From contig NZ_JAFIBY010000004.1 of assembly GCF_017832355.1 (NCBI RefSeq), positions 62,001 to 126,000 on the forward strand: 64,000 bases of DNA, written 5' to 3'. This document shows positions 55,196-64,000 of this stretch, one piece after another. A program made the translations under genes and the position numbers. Position 1 is the stretch's first letter. Each line of letters begins with the position of its first letter. This DNA comes from Serratia sp. PL17. GTDB lineage: Bacteria > Pseudomonadota > Gammaproteobacteria > Enterobacterales > Enterobacteriaceae. The notes under the pieces are model-generated. The model was not told the DNA's origin and searched no databases. It saw only the letters and a program-made list of their open reading frames with translations.

Positions 55196-55665
55196 GTCAG
55201 GTGATTTTGGATCTGCAGATTGCCTGTGCAGACAGTAACGGTCTGCCGGACGAGGCCACTTTCCAGCGCTGGCTGGAAGGCGTGCTACCGCAGTTTCAAG
55301 AAGAAGCCGAAGTGACCATTCGCTTGGTCGACGAGGCCGAAAGTAACGAATTGAACCTGACTTATCGCGGCAAGGACAAACCCACCAATGTGCTGTCATT
55401 CCCGTTCGAAGCCCCCCCGGGTATTGAACTGCCGCTGCTCGGCGATTTGATCATCTGCCGACAGGTCGTTGAACAAGAAGCGGTTGAGCAAGAGAAGGCG
55501 CTGGAGGCCCACTGGGCGCATATGGTTGTTCACGGTAGCCTTCATCTGCTAGGGTATGACCACATCGAAGACGATGAAGCCGAAGAAATGGAGTCTTTGG
55601 AAACCGAAATCATGCACGGCCTGGGCTATCCGGACCCGTACCTGGCGGAAAAAGACCCTCTCTGA
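55192..55665 (+). CDS. ybeY: Endoribonuclease YbeY
   Basis: Zinc-dependent endoRNase in 16S rRNA 3' maturation and ribosome quality control. 157 residues with the signature [11 protein letters not shown] (three metal-binding His) near 118-128 and the conserved Arg region [22 protein letters not shown] overlaps the ybeZ end (ATGA), giving coupled translation in ybeZ-ybeY-corC-lnt. Confidence 0.97.
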   Translation: MSQVILDLQIACADSNGLPDEATFQRWLEGVLPQFQEEAEVTIRLVDEAESNELNLTYRGKDKPTNVLSFPFEAPPGIELPLLGDLIICRQVVEQEAVEQEKALEAHWAHMVVHGSLHLLGYDHIEDDEAEEMESLETEIMHGLGYPDPYLAEKDPL

Positions 55666-55749
55666 CGTCAGCTGATTTCCCCACAGCCCCTCTATGGGGC
55701 TGTCGCTGACTCCCCTAACTCTGACATGAGTGATGTTAACTAAAACGCC

Positions 55750-56628
55750 ATGAGCGACGACCATTCACAAAGCAATGACAGCCCCAGTCCCAAGAAGGGG
55801 TTCTTTACTCTTATCCTTAACCAGCTGTTCCACGGCGAACCTAAAAACCGTGGTGATCTGGTAGAGCTGATCCGTGATTCCGAGCAAAACGACCTGATCG
55901 ATCCCGATACCCGAGACATGCTGGAAGGCGTGATGGATATCGCCGAGCAGCGCGTGCGCGACATCATGATCCCGCGCTCCCAGATGGTAACGCTCAAGCG
56001 TAACCAAACGCTGGAAGAGTGCCTGGACGTGATCATTGAATCCGCCCACTCGCGCTTCCCGGTGATCAGCGAAGATAAAGATCACATCGAAGGCATTTTG
56101 ATGGCCAAGGATCTGCTGCCGTTTATGCGTGCAGAATCCGAGGAGTTCAGCATCGACAAGGTGCTGCGTACCGCCGTGGTGGTGCCTGAAAGCAAGCGAG
56201 TAGACCGGATGCTGAAGGAGTTCCGCTCCCAGCGTTATCACATGGCGATTGTCATTGACGAATTCGGCGGCGTATCCGGTCTGGTCACTATCGAAGACAT
56301 TCTGGAGCTGATAGTCGGCGAGATTGAAGATGAATATGATGACGAAGACGATCTGGATATCCGCCAGCTCAGCCGTCATATGTATACCGTGCGCGCATTG
56401 GCACCGATTGAAGACTTCAATGAAGCCTTCGGCACCCATTTCAGTGATGACGAGGTCGACACTATCGGTGGTCTGGTGATGCAAGCCTTCGGTCATTTGC
56501 CTGCGCGCGGGGAAACCATTGAAATCGAAGGTTACCTATTTAAAGTTGCGATGGCCGACAGTCGACGTATCATCCAGGTTCATGTAAAAATTCCGGACGA
56601 TTCTCCGCAACCGAAACTGGAAGACTAA
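55750..56628 (+). CDS. corC: CNNM-family transporter-associated protein CorC (YbeX)
   Basis: A 292-residue cytosolic protein with two CBS domains (about 70-190: [11 protein letters not shown]..., [13 protein letters not shown]...) and a C-terminal CorC/HlyC domain. Linked in Salmonella and E. coli to Mg2+/Co2+ efflux with CorA and, as YbeX, to ribosome physiology. It follows ybeY by 84 bp and precedes lnt by 7 bp. The Shine-Dalgarno is not obvious. Confidence 0.96.
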   Translation: MSDDHSQSNDSPSPKKGFFTLILNQLFHGEPKNRGDLVELIRDSEQNDLIDPDTRDMLEGVMDIAEQRVRDIMIPRSQMVTLKRNQTLEECLDVIIESAHSRFPVISEDKDHIEGILMAKDLLPFMRAESEEFSIDKVLRTAVVVPESKRVDRMLKEFRSQRYHMAIVIDEFGGVSGLVTIEDILELIVGEIEDEYDDEDDLDIRQLSRHMYTVRALAPIEDFNEAFGTHFSDDEVDTIGGLVMQAFGHLPARGETIEIEGYLFKVAMADSRRIIQVHVKIPDDSPQPKLED

Positions 56629-56635
56629 ATTAAAC

Positions 56636-58165
56636 ATGGCTAAAGCCTCTTTCCTTGAACGCCAGTGGGTTCGCGCCCTACTGGCGCTGTTGACCGGTGC
56701 CAGCGGTACGTTGGCATTTTCTCCGTACGATATCTGGCCTGCGGCCATTGTCTCCTTGTTTGGCCTGTTGGCCGTTACCCTCAATCGCACGACTAAACAG
56801 TCCGCCTTGCTCGGTTTCTGCTGGGGCTTCGGTCTGTTCGGTACCGGCATTAACTGGGTTTACGTCAGCATTGCCGATTTCGGTGGCATGCCCTTCGCCG
56901 TTAATATTTTCCTGGTCGCGTTACTGGCCGCCTATTTGTCACTGTATACCGGGCTGTTTGCCGGATTGCTGGCACGGCTGTGGCCAGCTACCAGTTGGTA
57001 CCGTTTGGCGATTGCCGCGCCCGCGTTGTGGCAAGTGACCGAGTTTCTGCGTGGTTGGGTACTGACCGGTTTCCCTTGGTTGCAGTTCGGTTACAGCCAG
57101 CTCAACGGGCCGTTAAAAGGCATTGCCCCGCTGATGGGGGTAGATACCATCACCTTTATGCTGATGGCGATCGCCGGGCTACTTGTGTACGCGGTGAATC
57201 AACGCCGTATCACGCCGGCCGTGGTTGCCGTCGCGCTGCTGCTGTTGCCGTGGCCTTTACGCCAACTGCACTGGTTCACCCCACAACCGGACAAAGCGGT
57301 CAACGTCGCCATGGTTCAGGGCAACATCGCTCAGTCGATGAAGTGGGACCCGAAAGCCCTGGTCAGCACGCTGCAAACCTACCTGGATGAAACGCGCCCC
57401 TATGTGGGCAAAGCGCCGATCATCATCTGGCCGGAATCCGCCATCCCGGACTATGAAGCCAGCCAGAATGGTTTCCTGACTATGATGGATGATCTGATGC
57501 GTGCCAAAAACAGCAGCCTGATCACCGGCATTGTTGACGTACGTGCGACACCGCAGGGCCAGCAAATTTACAACAGCGCCATTGTATTAGGCGAGCCCGC
57601 ACCCTACAGCTACCCAGCCAAAGACCGCTACAACAAGCACCATTTAGTGCCCTTCGGCGAGTTTGTCCCGCTGGAGACGTTGTTACGCCCACTGGCACCG
57701 TTCTTTGATCTGCCAATGTCTTCCTTCAGCCGCGGCGATTATGTCCAGCCACAGCTCAGTGTGAAGGGGTACAACCTGACTGCGGCGATCTGTTATGAGA
57801 TTGTCTTGGGCCAACAGGTTCGCGACAACTTCCGCCCAGATACCAACTTCCTGTTGACCATTTCCAATGACGCCTGGTTCGGCCATTCCATCGGTCCGTG
57901 GCAGCACTTCCAGATGGCGCGTATGCGCGCACTGGAGTTGGGCCGTCCACTGTTGCGCAGCACCAACAACGGCGTCACCGCCGCGGTAGATGCCAACGGT
58001 GAGGTCATCGCAGAGATTCCTCAGTTCACTCGTAAGGTGCTTGAAGTGAAAATGACGCCGACCACCGGCATCACGCCTTATGCCCGCTTTGGCGCTACGC
58101 CATTGTGGATCGTCACTTTACTGCTCGGCGGTCTGGCGCTGATCCTCAGTCTGCGTCGTAAATAA
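56636..58165 (+). CDS. lnt: Apolipoprotein N-acyltransferase
   Basis: Adds the third acyl chain to lipoprotein N-termini in the inner membrane. 509 residues: about six to seven N-terminal helices, then a nitrilase-like periplasmic domain with the Glu motif [12 protein letters not shown], a Lys near [12 protein letters not shown] and the nucleophile Cys in AICYEIVLG, and a final helix. It is last in the ybeZ-ybeY-corC-lnt unit. Confidence 0.97.
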   Translation: MAKASFLERQWVRALLALLTGASGTLAFSPYDIWPAAIVSLFGLLAVTLNRTTKQSALLGFCWGFGLFGTGINWVYVSIADFGGMPFAVNIFLVALLAAYLSLYTGLFAGLLARLWPATSWYRLAIAAPALWQVTEFLRGWVLTGFPWLQFGYSQLNGPLKGIAPLMGVDTITFMLMAIAGLLVYAVNQRRITPAVVAVALLLLPWPLRQLHWFTPQPDKAVNVAMVQGNIAQSMKWDPKALVSTLQTYLDETRPYVGKAPIIIWPESAIPDYEASQNGFLTMMDDLMRAKNSSLITGIVDVRATPQGQQIYNSAIVLGEPAPYSYPAKDRYNKHHLVPFGEFVPLETLLRPLAPFFDLPMSSFSRGDYVQPQLSVKGYNLTAAICYEIVLGQQVRDNFRPDTNFLLTISNDAWFGHSIGPWQHFQMARMRALELGRPLLRSTNNGVTAAVDANGEVIAEIPQFTRKVLEVKMTPTTGITPYARFGATPLWIVTLLLGGLALILSLRRK

Positions 58166-58290
58166 TCCTTTGGGGCGTTGCCGCTGGCACGCCCCGCTTC
58201 AATTCATCCCCCCTATAAACTTAACATTGCCTCCCGCATCGCCAGCGTTTGCCATTCAGCCAGCATAAACCATTGCTAAACCAGCGTTTC

Positions 58291-58306
58291 TGGCACACTC
58301 CTTGCT
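58291..58306 (+). promoter_or_regulatory. Sigma-54 promoter of gltIJKL
   Basis: TGGCAC-ACTCC-TTGCT fits the sigma-54 consensus TGGCAC-N5-TTGCW, with exactly 10 bp between the GG and GC doublets. It points toward gltI. Nitrogen control of glutamate/aspartate uptake is plausible; no enhancer site was identified. Confidence 0.72.
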
Positions 58307-58570
58307 TTAATTATTCTGTGATTGATGACCGATTTACTTTTACTGACGCTTTGTCGCACTTATGCACAACTCAGGGGCATGACCGGCACCATATAGGTGC
58401 ATTGAGATTTTGTTGCATTAATTTGGTGCGCGTGGCGTCTCAAAAAATGAAACATTTTAGTTTCAAGCCGTTCACAATCGGCTATTTTCTAACGGTTATC
58501 GGTACTAAGACTATCTTTATAACTTAAGCAATAAACCTCCATTTTGAATCTGATGCTCTTTGAATTTGAG

Positions 58571-58585
58571 CCACCACAACAGCAA
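58571..58585 (+). promoter_or_regulatory. C/A-rich GcvB target element in the gltI leader
   Basis: CCACCACAACAGCAA lies directly upstream of the AAGGAG ribosome site. GcvB represses gltI in Salmonella through a C/A-rich leader element pairing with its G/U-rich region; this is the matching feature here. Confidence 0.55.
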
Positions 58586-58597
58586 AGGAGTTGGACC

Positions 58598-59494
58598 ATG
58601 CAAATGCGTAAATTGGCGTTATCGTTACTGCTGATCGGTATGGCAGGTAGCGTAGCCCATGCGGAAGAACTGACCGGTACGCTGAAGAAAATCAAAGATA
58701 ACGGCGTGATCGTTGTCGGCCATCGCGAATCGTCAGTGCCGTTCTCCTACTACGACAACCAGCAGAAAGTTGTGGGTTACTCCCAGGACTACTCCAACCA
58801 AATCGTTGATGCTGTTAAGAAAAAGCTGAGCCTGCCTAACCTGCAGGTAAAAATGTTACCAATCACCTCACAGAACCGTATCCCACTGCTGCAAAACGGT
58901 ACCTTTGACTTCGAATGTGGCTCAACCACCAACAACCTTGAGCGTCAAAAACAGGCCGCCTTCTCCAACACCATCTTCGTGGTCGGTACCCGCCTGTTGG
59001 TGAAAAAAGGCTCTGATATTAAAGATTTCAAAGATCTGGCCGGGAAACCTGTCGTCGTAACGTCCGGTACCACCTCTGAAGTGCTGCTCAATAAGCTGAA
59101 CGACAGCAACAAAATGAACATGCGCATCATCAGCGCCAAAGACCACGGTGACTCATTCCGTACCCTGGAAAGCGGTCGTGCCGTGGCCTTTATGATGGAC
59201 GACGCCCTGCTGGCCGGCGAACGCGCAAAAGCGAAGAAGCCGGATCAATGGGAAATCCTTGGAACGCCGCAATCTCAAGAAGCCTACGGCTGTATGCTGC
59301 GTAAAGACGATCCTGAGTTCAAAAAACTGGTCGATGACACCATCGCTCAGGCACAGACTTCAGGTGAGGCAACGAAATGGTTTGATAAGTGGTTCAAACA
59401 ACCTATCCCACCTAAGAATCTCAACATGAACTTCGAACTGTCGGACGACATGAAGAAATTGTTCAAAGAACCTAACGATAAAGCACTGAACTAA
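58598..59494 (+). CDS. gltI: Glutamate/aspartate ABC transporter periplasmic binding protein
   Basis: Periplasmic receptor for glutamate and aspartate, 298 residues. A signal peptide (about 1-22, ending SVAHA) precedes a type 3 solute-binding domain with VGHRESSVPFSYYD, ECGSTTNN and TSGTTSEVLL. The ATG at 58598 lies behind AAAGGAG. It heads gltIJKL and is followed by a hairpin that probably lowers expression of the membrane genes. Confidence 0.97.
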   Translation: MQMRKLALSLLLIGMAGSVAHAEELTGTLKKIKDNGVIVVGHRESSVPFSYYDNQQKVVGYSQDYSNQIVDAVKKKLSLPNLQVKMLPITSQNRIPLLQNGTFDFECGSTTNNLERQKQAAFSNTIFVVGTRLLVKKGSDIKDFKDLAGKPVVVTSGTTSEVLLNKLNDSNKMNMRIISAKDHGDSFRTLESGRAVAFMMDDALLAGERAKAKKPDQWEILGTPQSQEAYGCMLRKDDPEFKKLVDDTIAQAQTSGEATKWFDKWFKQPIPPKNLNMNFELSDDMKKLFKEPNDKALN

Positions 59495-59589
59495 TAGAAC
59501 AAGGGCTGGGGCGGCTATCAGGCCAAGCCAGCTCTGTTGATGACTGGGACAGACAGGAATACGGGAGGCCGTTCCCCTCCCGTATTTTT
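59440..59589 (+). ncRNA. Candidate SroC-like 3'-derived sRNA (gltI end to terminator)
   Basis: In E. coli and Salmonella the sponge RNA SroC is processed from the gltI 3' end and the gltI-gltJ gap, and binds GcvB. The same arrangement is present: the gltI tail, about 65 nt of spacer and a Rho-independent hairpin ending at 59589. The 5' end given is approximate, and sequence similarity to SroC was not tested. Confidence 0.4.
59561..59589 (+). terminator. Terminator/attenuator between gltI and gltJ
   Basis: Stem ACGGGAGG/CCTCCCGT with a seven-base loop and five T. Partial read-through would feed gltJKL. Confidence 0.85.
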
Positions 59590-59706
59590 CCCCATTGCAC
59601 ATTACCGATGCCCGCACACATAAGTCAGCCCGACTGGCCGCGGTGCCATCGGCGTTGAATAGTCATCAATCTTTAGGCGCTCTGCGCCCGCTTAACGGAG
59701 TTTGTT

Positions 59707-60447
59707 ATGTCAATAGATTGGAACTGGGGTATCTTTCTGCAGCAGGCCCCGTTTGGGAATACCACCTACCTTGGCTGGATTTGGTCCGGCTTCCAGGTAA
59801 CGGTAGCCCTCTCCGTCTGTGCATGGATTATCGCTTTCTTTGTCGGTTCGCTATTCGGTATCTTGCGTACCGTACCCAACCGCTTTCTTTCCACCCTTGG
59901 CACCTGTTACGTTGAATTGTTCCGTAATGTGCCGCTCATTGTGCAATTCTTCACCTGGTATCTGGTGATCCCGGAACTGCTGCCCACCAACATCGGCATG
60001 TGGTTCAAAACCGAACTCGATCCTAACGTGCAGTTCTTTGTTTCTTCGATGCTGTGCCTTGGTCTCTTTACTGCTGCACGTGTGTGCGAGCAGGTTCGTG
60101 CCGCCATCCAGTCGCTGCCACGTGGCCAGAGAGCTGCCGGGCTGGCCATGGGCCTGACGTTGCCGCAGACCTATCGCTACGTGCTATTGCCGAATGCTTA
60201 CCGGGTTATTGTGCCGCCGATGACCTCGGAAATGCTCAACCTGGTCAAAAACTCCGCCATCGCCTCCACTATCGGGTTAGTCGACATGGCAGCCCAGGCA
60301 GGCAAACTGCTGGATTACTCCGCGCATGCCTATGAGTCCTTTACCGCGATTACACTGGCCTATATCGGCATCAATGCCGTCATCATGCTGCTAATGCGTT
60401 TGGTCGAAAGAAAAGTGCAGTTACCCGGCAATATGGGGAGTAAATAA
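59707..60447 (+). CDS. gltJ: Glutamate/aspartate ABC transporter permease GltJ
   Basis: Inner-membrane permease, 246 residues with about five helices. The ABC-permease coupling segment is [33 protein letters not shown] precedes the ATG. It overlaps gltK by one base (TAATG), so the two halves of the permease are coupled. Confidence 0.97.
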   Translation: MSIDWNWGIFLQQAPFGNTTYLGWIWSGFQVTVALSVCAWIIAFFVGSLFGILRTVPNRFLSTLGTCYVELFRNVPLIVQFFTWYLVIPELLPTNIGMWFKTELDPNVQFFVSSMLCLGLFTAARVCEQVRAAIQSLPRGQRAAGLAMGLTLPQTYRYVLLPNAYRVIVPPMTSEMLNLVKNSAIASTIGLVDMAAQAGKLLDYSAHAYESFTAITLAYIGINAVIMLLMRLVERKVQLPGNMGSK

Positions 60448-61121
60448 TGTACGAATTTGACTGGGCATCCATTGTCCCAAGCTTCCCTTATCTCCTTCAG
60501 GGTCTGCTCATTACGCTGAAGATCACCGTGACCGCCATCGTTGTCGGTATCCTTTGGGGCACCATTCTGGCCGTCATGCGGTTGTCATCGTTCAAGCCAA
60601 TCAGTTGGTTCGCCGCCGTGTACGTCAACCTGTTCCGCTCGGTGCCGTTGGTTATGGTGCTGTTGTGGTTCTATCTTGTCGTTCCAAGCTTATTACAACA
60701 GGTTCTAGGGTTATCACCGAAAACCGATATTCGCCTGATCTCGGCTATGGTAGCCTTTTCCCTGTTTGAAGCGGCCTATTACTCGGAAATTATCCGTGCC
60801 GGCATTATCAGTATTTCGCGCGGTCAGTCTTCCGCTGCGTTGGCATTAGGCATGACTCACTGGCAATCCATGAAGCTGGTAATCTTGCCGCAGGCATTCC
60901 GCGCCATGGTGCCGCTGCTGCTAACCCAAGGCATCGTACTCTTCCAGGATACTTCTCTGGTATACGTACTGAGCCTGGCTGACTTCTTCCGTACTGCTTC
61001 CACCATCGGTGAGCGCGACGGTACGCAGGTCGAAATGATCCTGTTTGCCGGTTTTGTCTACTTTGTTATCAGTCTCGCCGCTTCGGCGCTGGTAAGCTAT
61101 TTGAAGAAAAGGACTGTTTGA
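60447..61121 (+). CDS. gltK: Glutamate/aspartate ABC transporter permease GltK
   Basis: Second permease of the GltIJKL importer, 224 residues, about five helices, with the coupling loop [28 protein letters not shown]. The start overlaps the gltJ stop and its stop overlaps the gltL start (TGATG). Confidence 0.97.
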   Translation: MYEFDWASIVPSFPYLLQGLLITLKITVTAIVVGILWGTILAVMRLSSFKPISWFAAVYVNLFRSVPLVMVLLWFYLVVPSLLQQVLGLSPKTDIRLISAMVAFSLFEAAYYSEIIRAGIISISRGQSSAALALGMTHWQSMKLVILPQAFRAMVPLLLTQGIVLFQDTSLVYVLSLADFFRTASTIGERDGTQVEMILFAGFVYFVISLAASALVSYLKKRTV

Positions 61122-61846
61122 TGATATCCCTGAAAAATGTTTCTAAGTGGTACGGTCACTTTCAGGTTCTGACCGATTGCACCACTGAAGTAAAAAAAGG
61201 CGAAGTGGTGGTAGTCTGTGGTCCTTCAGGTTCAGGCAAGTCCACCCTGATCAAAACCGTCAACGGCCTGGAGCCGATCCAGCAAGGCGATATCCTGGTG
61301 AACGGCACCCCGGTCAACAACAAAAAAACCAATCTGGCGCAGTTGCGTTCAAAAGTCGGCATGGTGTTTCAGCACTTTGAGTTGTTCCCGCACTTGTCGA
61401 TCATCGACAATTTGACGCTGGCACAGGTAAAAGTACTCAAACGGGATAAGGCCGCCTCACGCGATAAAGGCCTGAAGTTGCTGGAGCGTGTCGGTTTGAC
61501 CGCCCATGCCAACAAATTCCCTGGGCAACTTTCCGGTGGCCAACAGCAACGTGTGGCTATCGCCCGTGCGCTGTGTATGGATCCTATCGCCATGCTGTTC
61601 GATGAACCCACGTCTGCGCTCGATCCGGAAATGATCAACGAAGTGCTGGACGTTATGGTGGAACTCGCGAACGAAGGCATGACCATGATGGTGGTAACCC
61701 ACGAAATGGGCTTTGCCCGCAAAGTGGCAAACCGGGTGATCTTTATGGATGAGGGCAAAATTGTCGAAGATCGTAACAAAGACGACTTCTTCAACAACCC
61801 AGAGTCCGAGCGTGCTAAAGATTTCTTGGCGAAAATCCTGCACTGA
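61121..61846 (+). CDS. gltL: Glutamate/aspartate ABC transporter ATPase GltL
   Basis: ATPase of the GltIJKL importer, 241 residues. Walker [11 protein letters not shown]-loop QHFELFPHL, signature LSGGQQQR, Walker [13 protein letters not shown] and the switch His in VTHEMGFA are all present. I use the ATG at 61121, overlapping the gltK stop by one base. It ends before a strong terminator. Confidence 0.98.
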   Translation: MISLKNVSKWYGHFQVLTDCTTEVKKGEVVVVCGPSGSGKSTLIKTVNGLEPIQQGDILVNGTPVNNKKTNLAQLRSKVGMVFQHFELFPHLSIIDNLTLAQVKVLKRDKAASRDKGLKLLERVGLTAHANKFPGQLSGGQQQRVAIARALCMDPIAMLFDEPTSALDPEMINEVLDVMVELANEGMTMMVVTHEMGFARKVANRVIFMDEGKIVEDRNKDDFFNNPESERAKDFLAKILH

Positions 61847-61855
61847 TGACGACTC

Positions 61856-61883
61856 TGCGCCCCGCCTGGGGCGCAATTTTATT
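61856..61883 (+). terminator. Terminator of gltIJKL
   Basis: Stem TGCGCCCC/GGGGCGCA with a GCCT loop and ATTTTATTT. Confidence 0.85.
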
Positions 61884-61965
61884 TCCCCCCGCCCGGCACT
61901 AAAAGCACTTGTTTCTCCCCTGTTTTGATCCGATGCTCACTGGATAACAACAAAAGGAGATAAAC

Positions 61966-62901
61966 ATGCCCCGCCCTATCATTATCGATTGCGATCCCGG
62001 CCTGGACGATGCCATTGCCCTTGCTATGGCACTCAGCTCACCGGAACTGGACGTTAAAGCGATCACCACCTCCGCCGGCAACCAAACGCCAGAGAAAACC
62101 CTGCATAACGCACTCGGCCTGCTAACGCTGATGAAGCGTGAAGACATTCCTGTCGCTGCAGGTGCCGCCGCTCCACTGATGCGTGAGCTGGTGATTGCCG
62201 ACTACGTCCATGGCAAAACCGGCATGGGTAATACCCATCTGCCGACCCCGACGATCGCACCGGTCAAACAAACCGCCGTGGAGCTTATCGCTGACCTGTT
62301 ACGGAACAGCCCAGAACCAATCACGTTGGTGGTCACCGGGCCAATGACCAATATTGCGCTGCTATTGGCTCAACACGCTGAGTTGAAAGATAACATTGAG
62401 CGTATCGTATTTATGGGGGGCGGGATGAACGCCGGTAATACGACTCCCGTGGCGGAATTTAATATTTTTGTCGACCCAGAAGCCGCCGACATGGTTCTGA
62501 AATCCGGTGTGCCAATGACCATGGCGGGATTGAATGTGACTCACCAGGCATTGGTGCTGCCGCAGGATATCGAACGTATCCGCAACATCAAAAATCCGGT
62601 AGCGCAGGCCGTGGCAGAAATGCTCGACTTCTACCTGCCGCTGTATCTCAGCCACCCGCGAGGGTTGCCCGGTGCCGCGATGCACGATCCCTGCACCATC
62701 GCTTGGCTACTGGCACCACAGCTGTTTAGCAGTATAGAACGTTGGGTCGGTGTAGAAACCAAAGGGGAATACACCCAAGGGATGACGGTGGTGGATGTCT
62801 TCCAGCAAAACGGCAACGCGGCCAACGTGGAAGTGCTGACCGACATTGACCGCGAAGGGTTTATCAATCTGTTAGCCGAACGCGTGGCAGGTTACCAATA
62901 G
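61966..62901 (+). CDS. rihA: Pyrimidine-specific ribonucleoside hydrolase RihA
   Basis: Hydrolyses cytidine and uridine to base and ribose. 311 residues. The nucleoside-hydrolase Ca2+ motif [13 protein letters not shown] opens the protein; [39 protein letters not shown] and the C-terminal MHDPCTIAW follow. It starts behind AAAGGAG and follows gltL as in E. coli. Confidence 0.96.
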   Translation: MPRPIIIDCDPGLDDAIALAMALSSPELDVKAITTSAGNQTPEKTLHNALGLLTLMKREDIPVAAGAAAPLMRELVIADYVHGKTGMGNTHLPTPTIAPVKQTAVELIADLLRNSPEPITLVVTGPMTNIALLLAQHAELKDNIERIVFMGGGMNAGNTTPVAEFNIFVDPEAADMVLKSGVPMTMAGLNVTHQALVLPQDIERIRNIKNPVAQAVAEMLDFYLPLYLSHPRGLPGAAMHDPCTIAWLLAPQLFSSIERWVGVETKGEYTQGMTVVDVFQQNGNAANVEVLTDIDREGFINLLAERVAGYQ

Positions 62902-63018
62902 CGCCTCTCAATGTTCAATTTTTTTGATTTAACCCAGCGAATTTTTACGCTATCACTGCTCCAGGCTTGCCTCTAAGATGCTATCAAATGCACAACAGCA
63001 CTGACACCTTAGACCTAG

Positions 63019-63732
<714 letters not shown>

Positions 63733-63739
63733 TAGCAAT

Positions 63740-63784
63740 GCCCCGGCTCTATCTCGACAAGAGAGGACCGGGGCGTGAAATTTT
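63740..63784. terminator. Convergent hairpin between azoR and ybeL
   Basis: GCCCCGG/CCGGGGC pairs around an inner CTCT/AGAG stem, followed on the + strand by AAATTTT. It likely ends azoR transcripts and perhaps ybeL. Confidence 0.55.
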
Positions 63785-64000
63785 AAGGCTCGAAAGGCCG
63801 ACGTTGGAACTGGTCGTGACCGCATTTCGGGCATAGCGGCAGCACTTCCGGTGTGTAAAATGCCAAATGATGGTGGCACTGTTCACATACCAGGTTGCCC
63901 AGACCAACAACTTCACCGCTGTGGTAAACACCATGATGGCTGACATCTTTGAAGACTTCTCGCCATTCCAACTGGGTTTTATCCGTAATATCTGCCAGTT
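63783..64000 (-). CDS. ybeL: Zinc ribbon-containing protein YbeL (partial, 3' part)
   Basis: The window holds the C-terminal 71 codons; the start lies beyond the right edge. The frame is open to the edge and reads ADITDKTQLEWREVF, then HHGVYHSGEVVGLGNL with two CxxC pairs (CEQC, CPKC) and the end DQFQRRPFEP, as in E. coli YbeL (DUF1451). Function is unknown. Confidence 0.93.
   Translation of the reverse strand, partial: LADITDKTQLEWREVFKDVSHHGVYHSGEVVGLGNLVCEQCHHHLAFYTPEVLPLCPKCGHDQFQRRPFEP

Larger units (their letters stand above)
58166..58597 (+). promoter_or_regulatory. lnt-gltI intergenic region with long gltI leader (432 bp)
   Basis: No gene is seen. A sigma-54 promoter match lies at 58291-58306, which would give a leader of about 280 nt. 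A C/A-rich stretch at 58571-58585 stands right before the Shine-Dalgarno. Three TGCATT/GGTGC-like words occur at 58395-58435 without forming a clear NtrC palindrome. Confidence 0.6.

Overview
The window is 64 kb of an enterobacterial chromosome, almost certainly Serratia. The gene order follows the E. coli sdh-gltA-kdp-pgm-seqA-fur-glnS-nag-asnB-tRNA-miaB-lnt-glt-rihA core. It also carries chitin genes typical of Serratia: chitoporin ChiP, lipoprotein ChiQ, an 885-residue chitobiase and a leaderless ChiC-type chitinase. ERIC repeats of about 127 bp and moderate GC fit this. I see no prophage, IS element, rRNA or CRISPR array.

Layout. 1-1257: the starts of sdhD and sdhC (leftward) and a long divergent control region shared with gltA. 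2.6-8.2 kb (leftward): pxpB-pxpC-pxpA, two DUF969/DUF979 membrane proteins, pcp and nei, a 5-oxoproline release, uptake and hydrolysis unit. 8.4-12.5 kb (leftward): a DUF523-DUF1722 (RudS/TudS-like) protein, photolyase phrB, a periplasmic class II cyclic-nucleotide phosphodiesterase and the Nif3-like ybgI. 13.3-21.3 kb: kdpFABCDE. 21.3-22.3 kb: a His-rich PadR regulator with DUF3861 and a striking palindrome array. 22.4-27.9 kb: pgm, seqA, ybfF, ybfE, fldA, fur.

28.0-32.3 kb is accessory relative to E. coli. It is a leftward three-gene set: a SetB-like sugar efflux MFS, galE, and a 653-residue protein joining a TcdA/TcdB-like glycosyltransferase to a GNAT acetyltransferase. This is the best candidate for an undescribed system. 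32.3-37.0 kb is chiP-chiQ-chb, whose chiP ribosome-binding site is complementary to the sRNA ChiX. After glnS come nagE and the divergent nagBAC, nagD, then chiC. Outer-membrane entry, periplasmic hydrolysis, PTS import, catabolism, repression and an extracellular chitinase therefore lie within about 15 kb.

47.8-64 kb: asnB; six tRNA genes (Met, Leu, Gln, Gln, Met, Gln); ubiF; miaB; yjdM; ybeZ-ybeY-corC-lnt; gltIJKL behind a good sigma-54 promoter; rihA; azoR; and the 3' part of ybeL. ERIC-type repeats sit in the chiP-chiQ, nagA-nagC, ubiF-miaB and miaB-yjdM gaps; one of them supplies the last codons of miaB. Functions rest on recognised families and motifs read from the translations; no database search was run.
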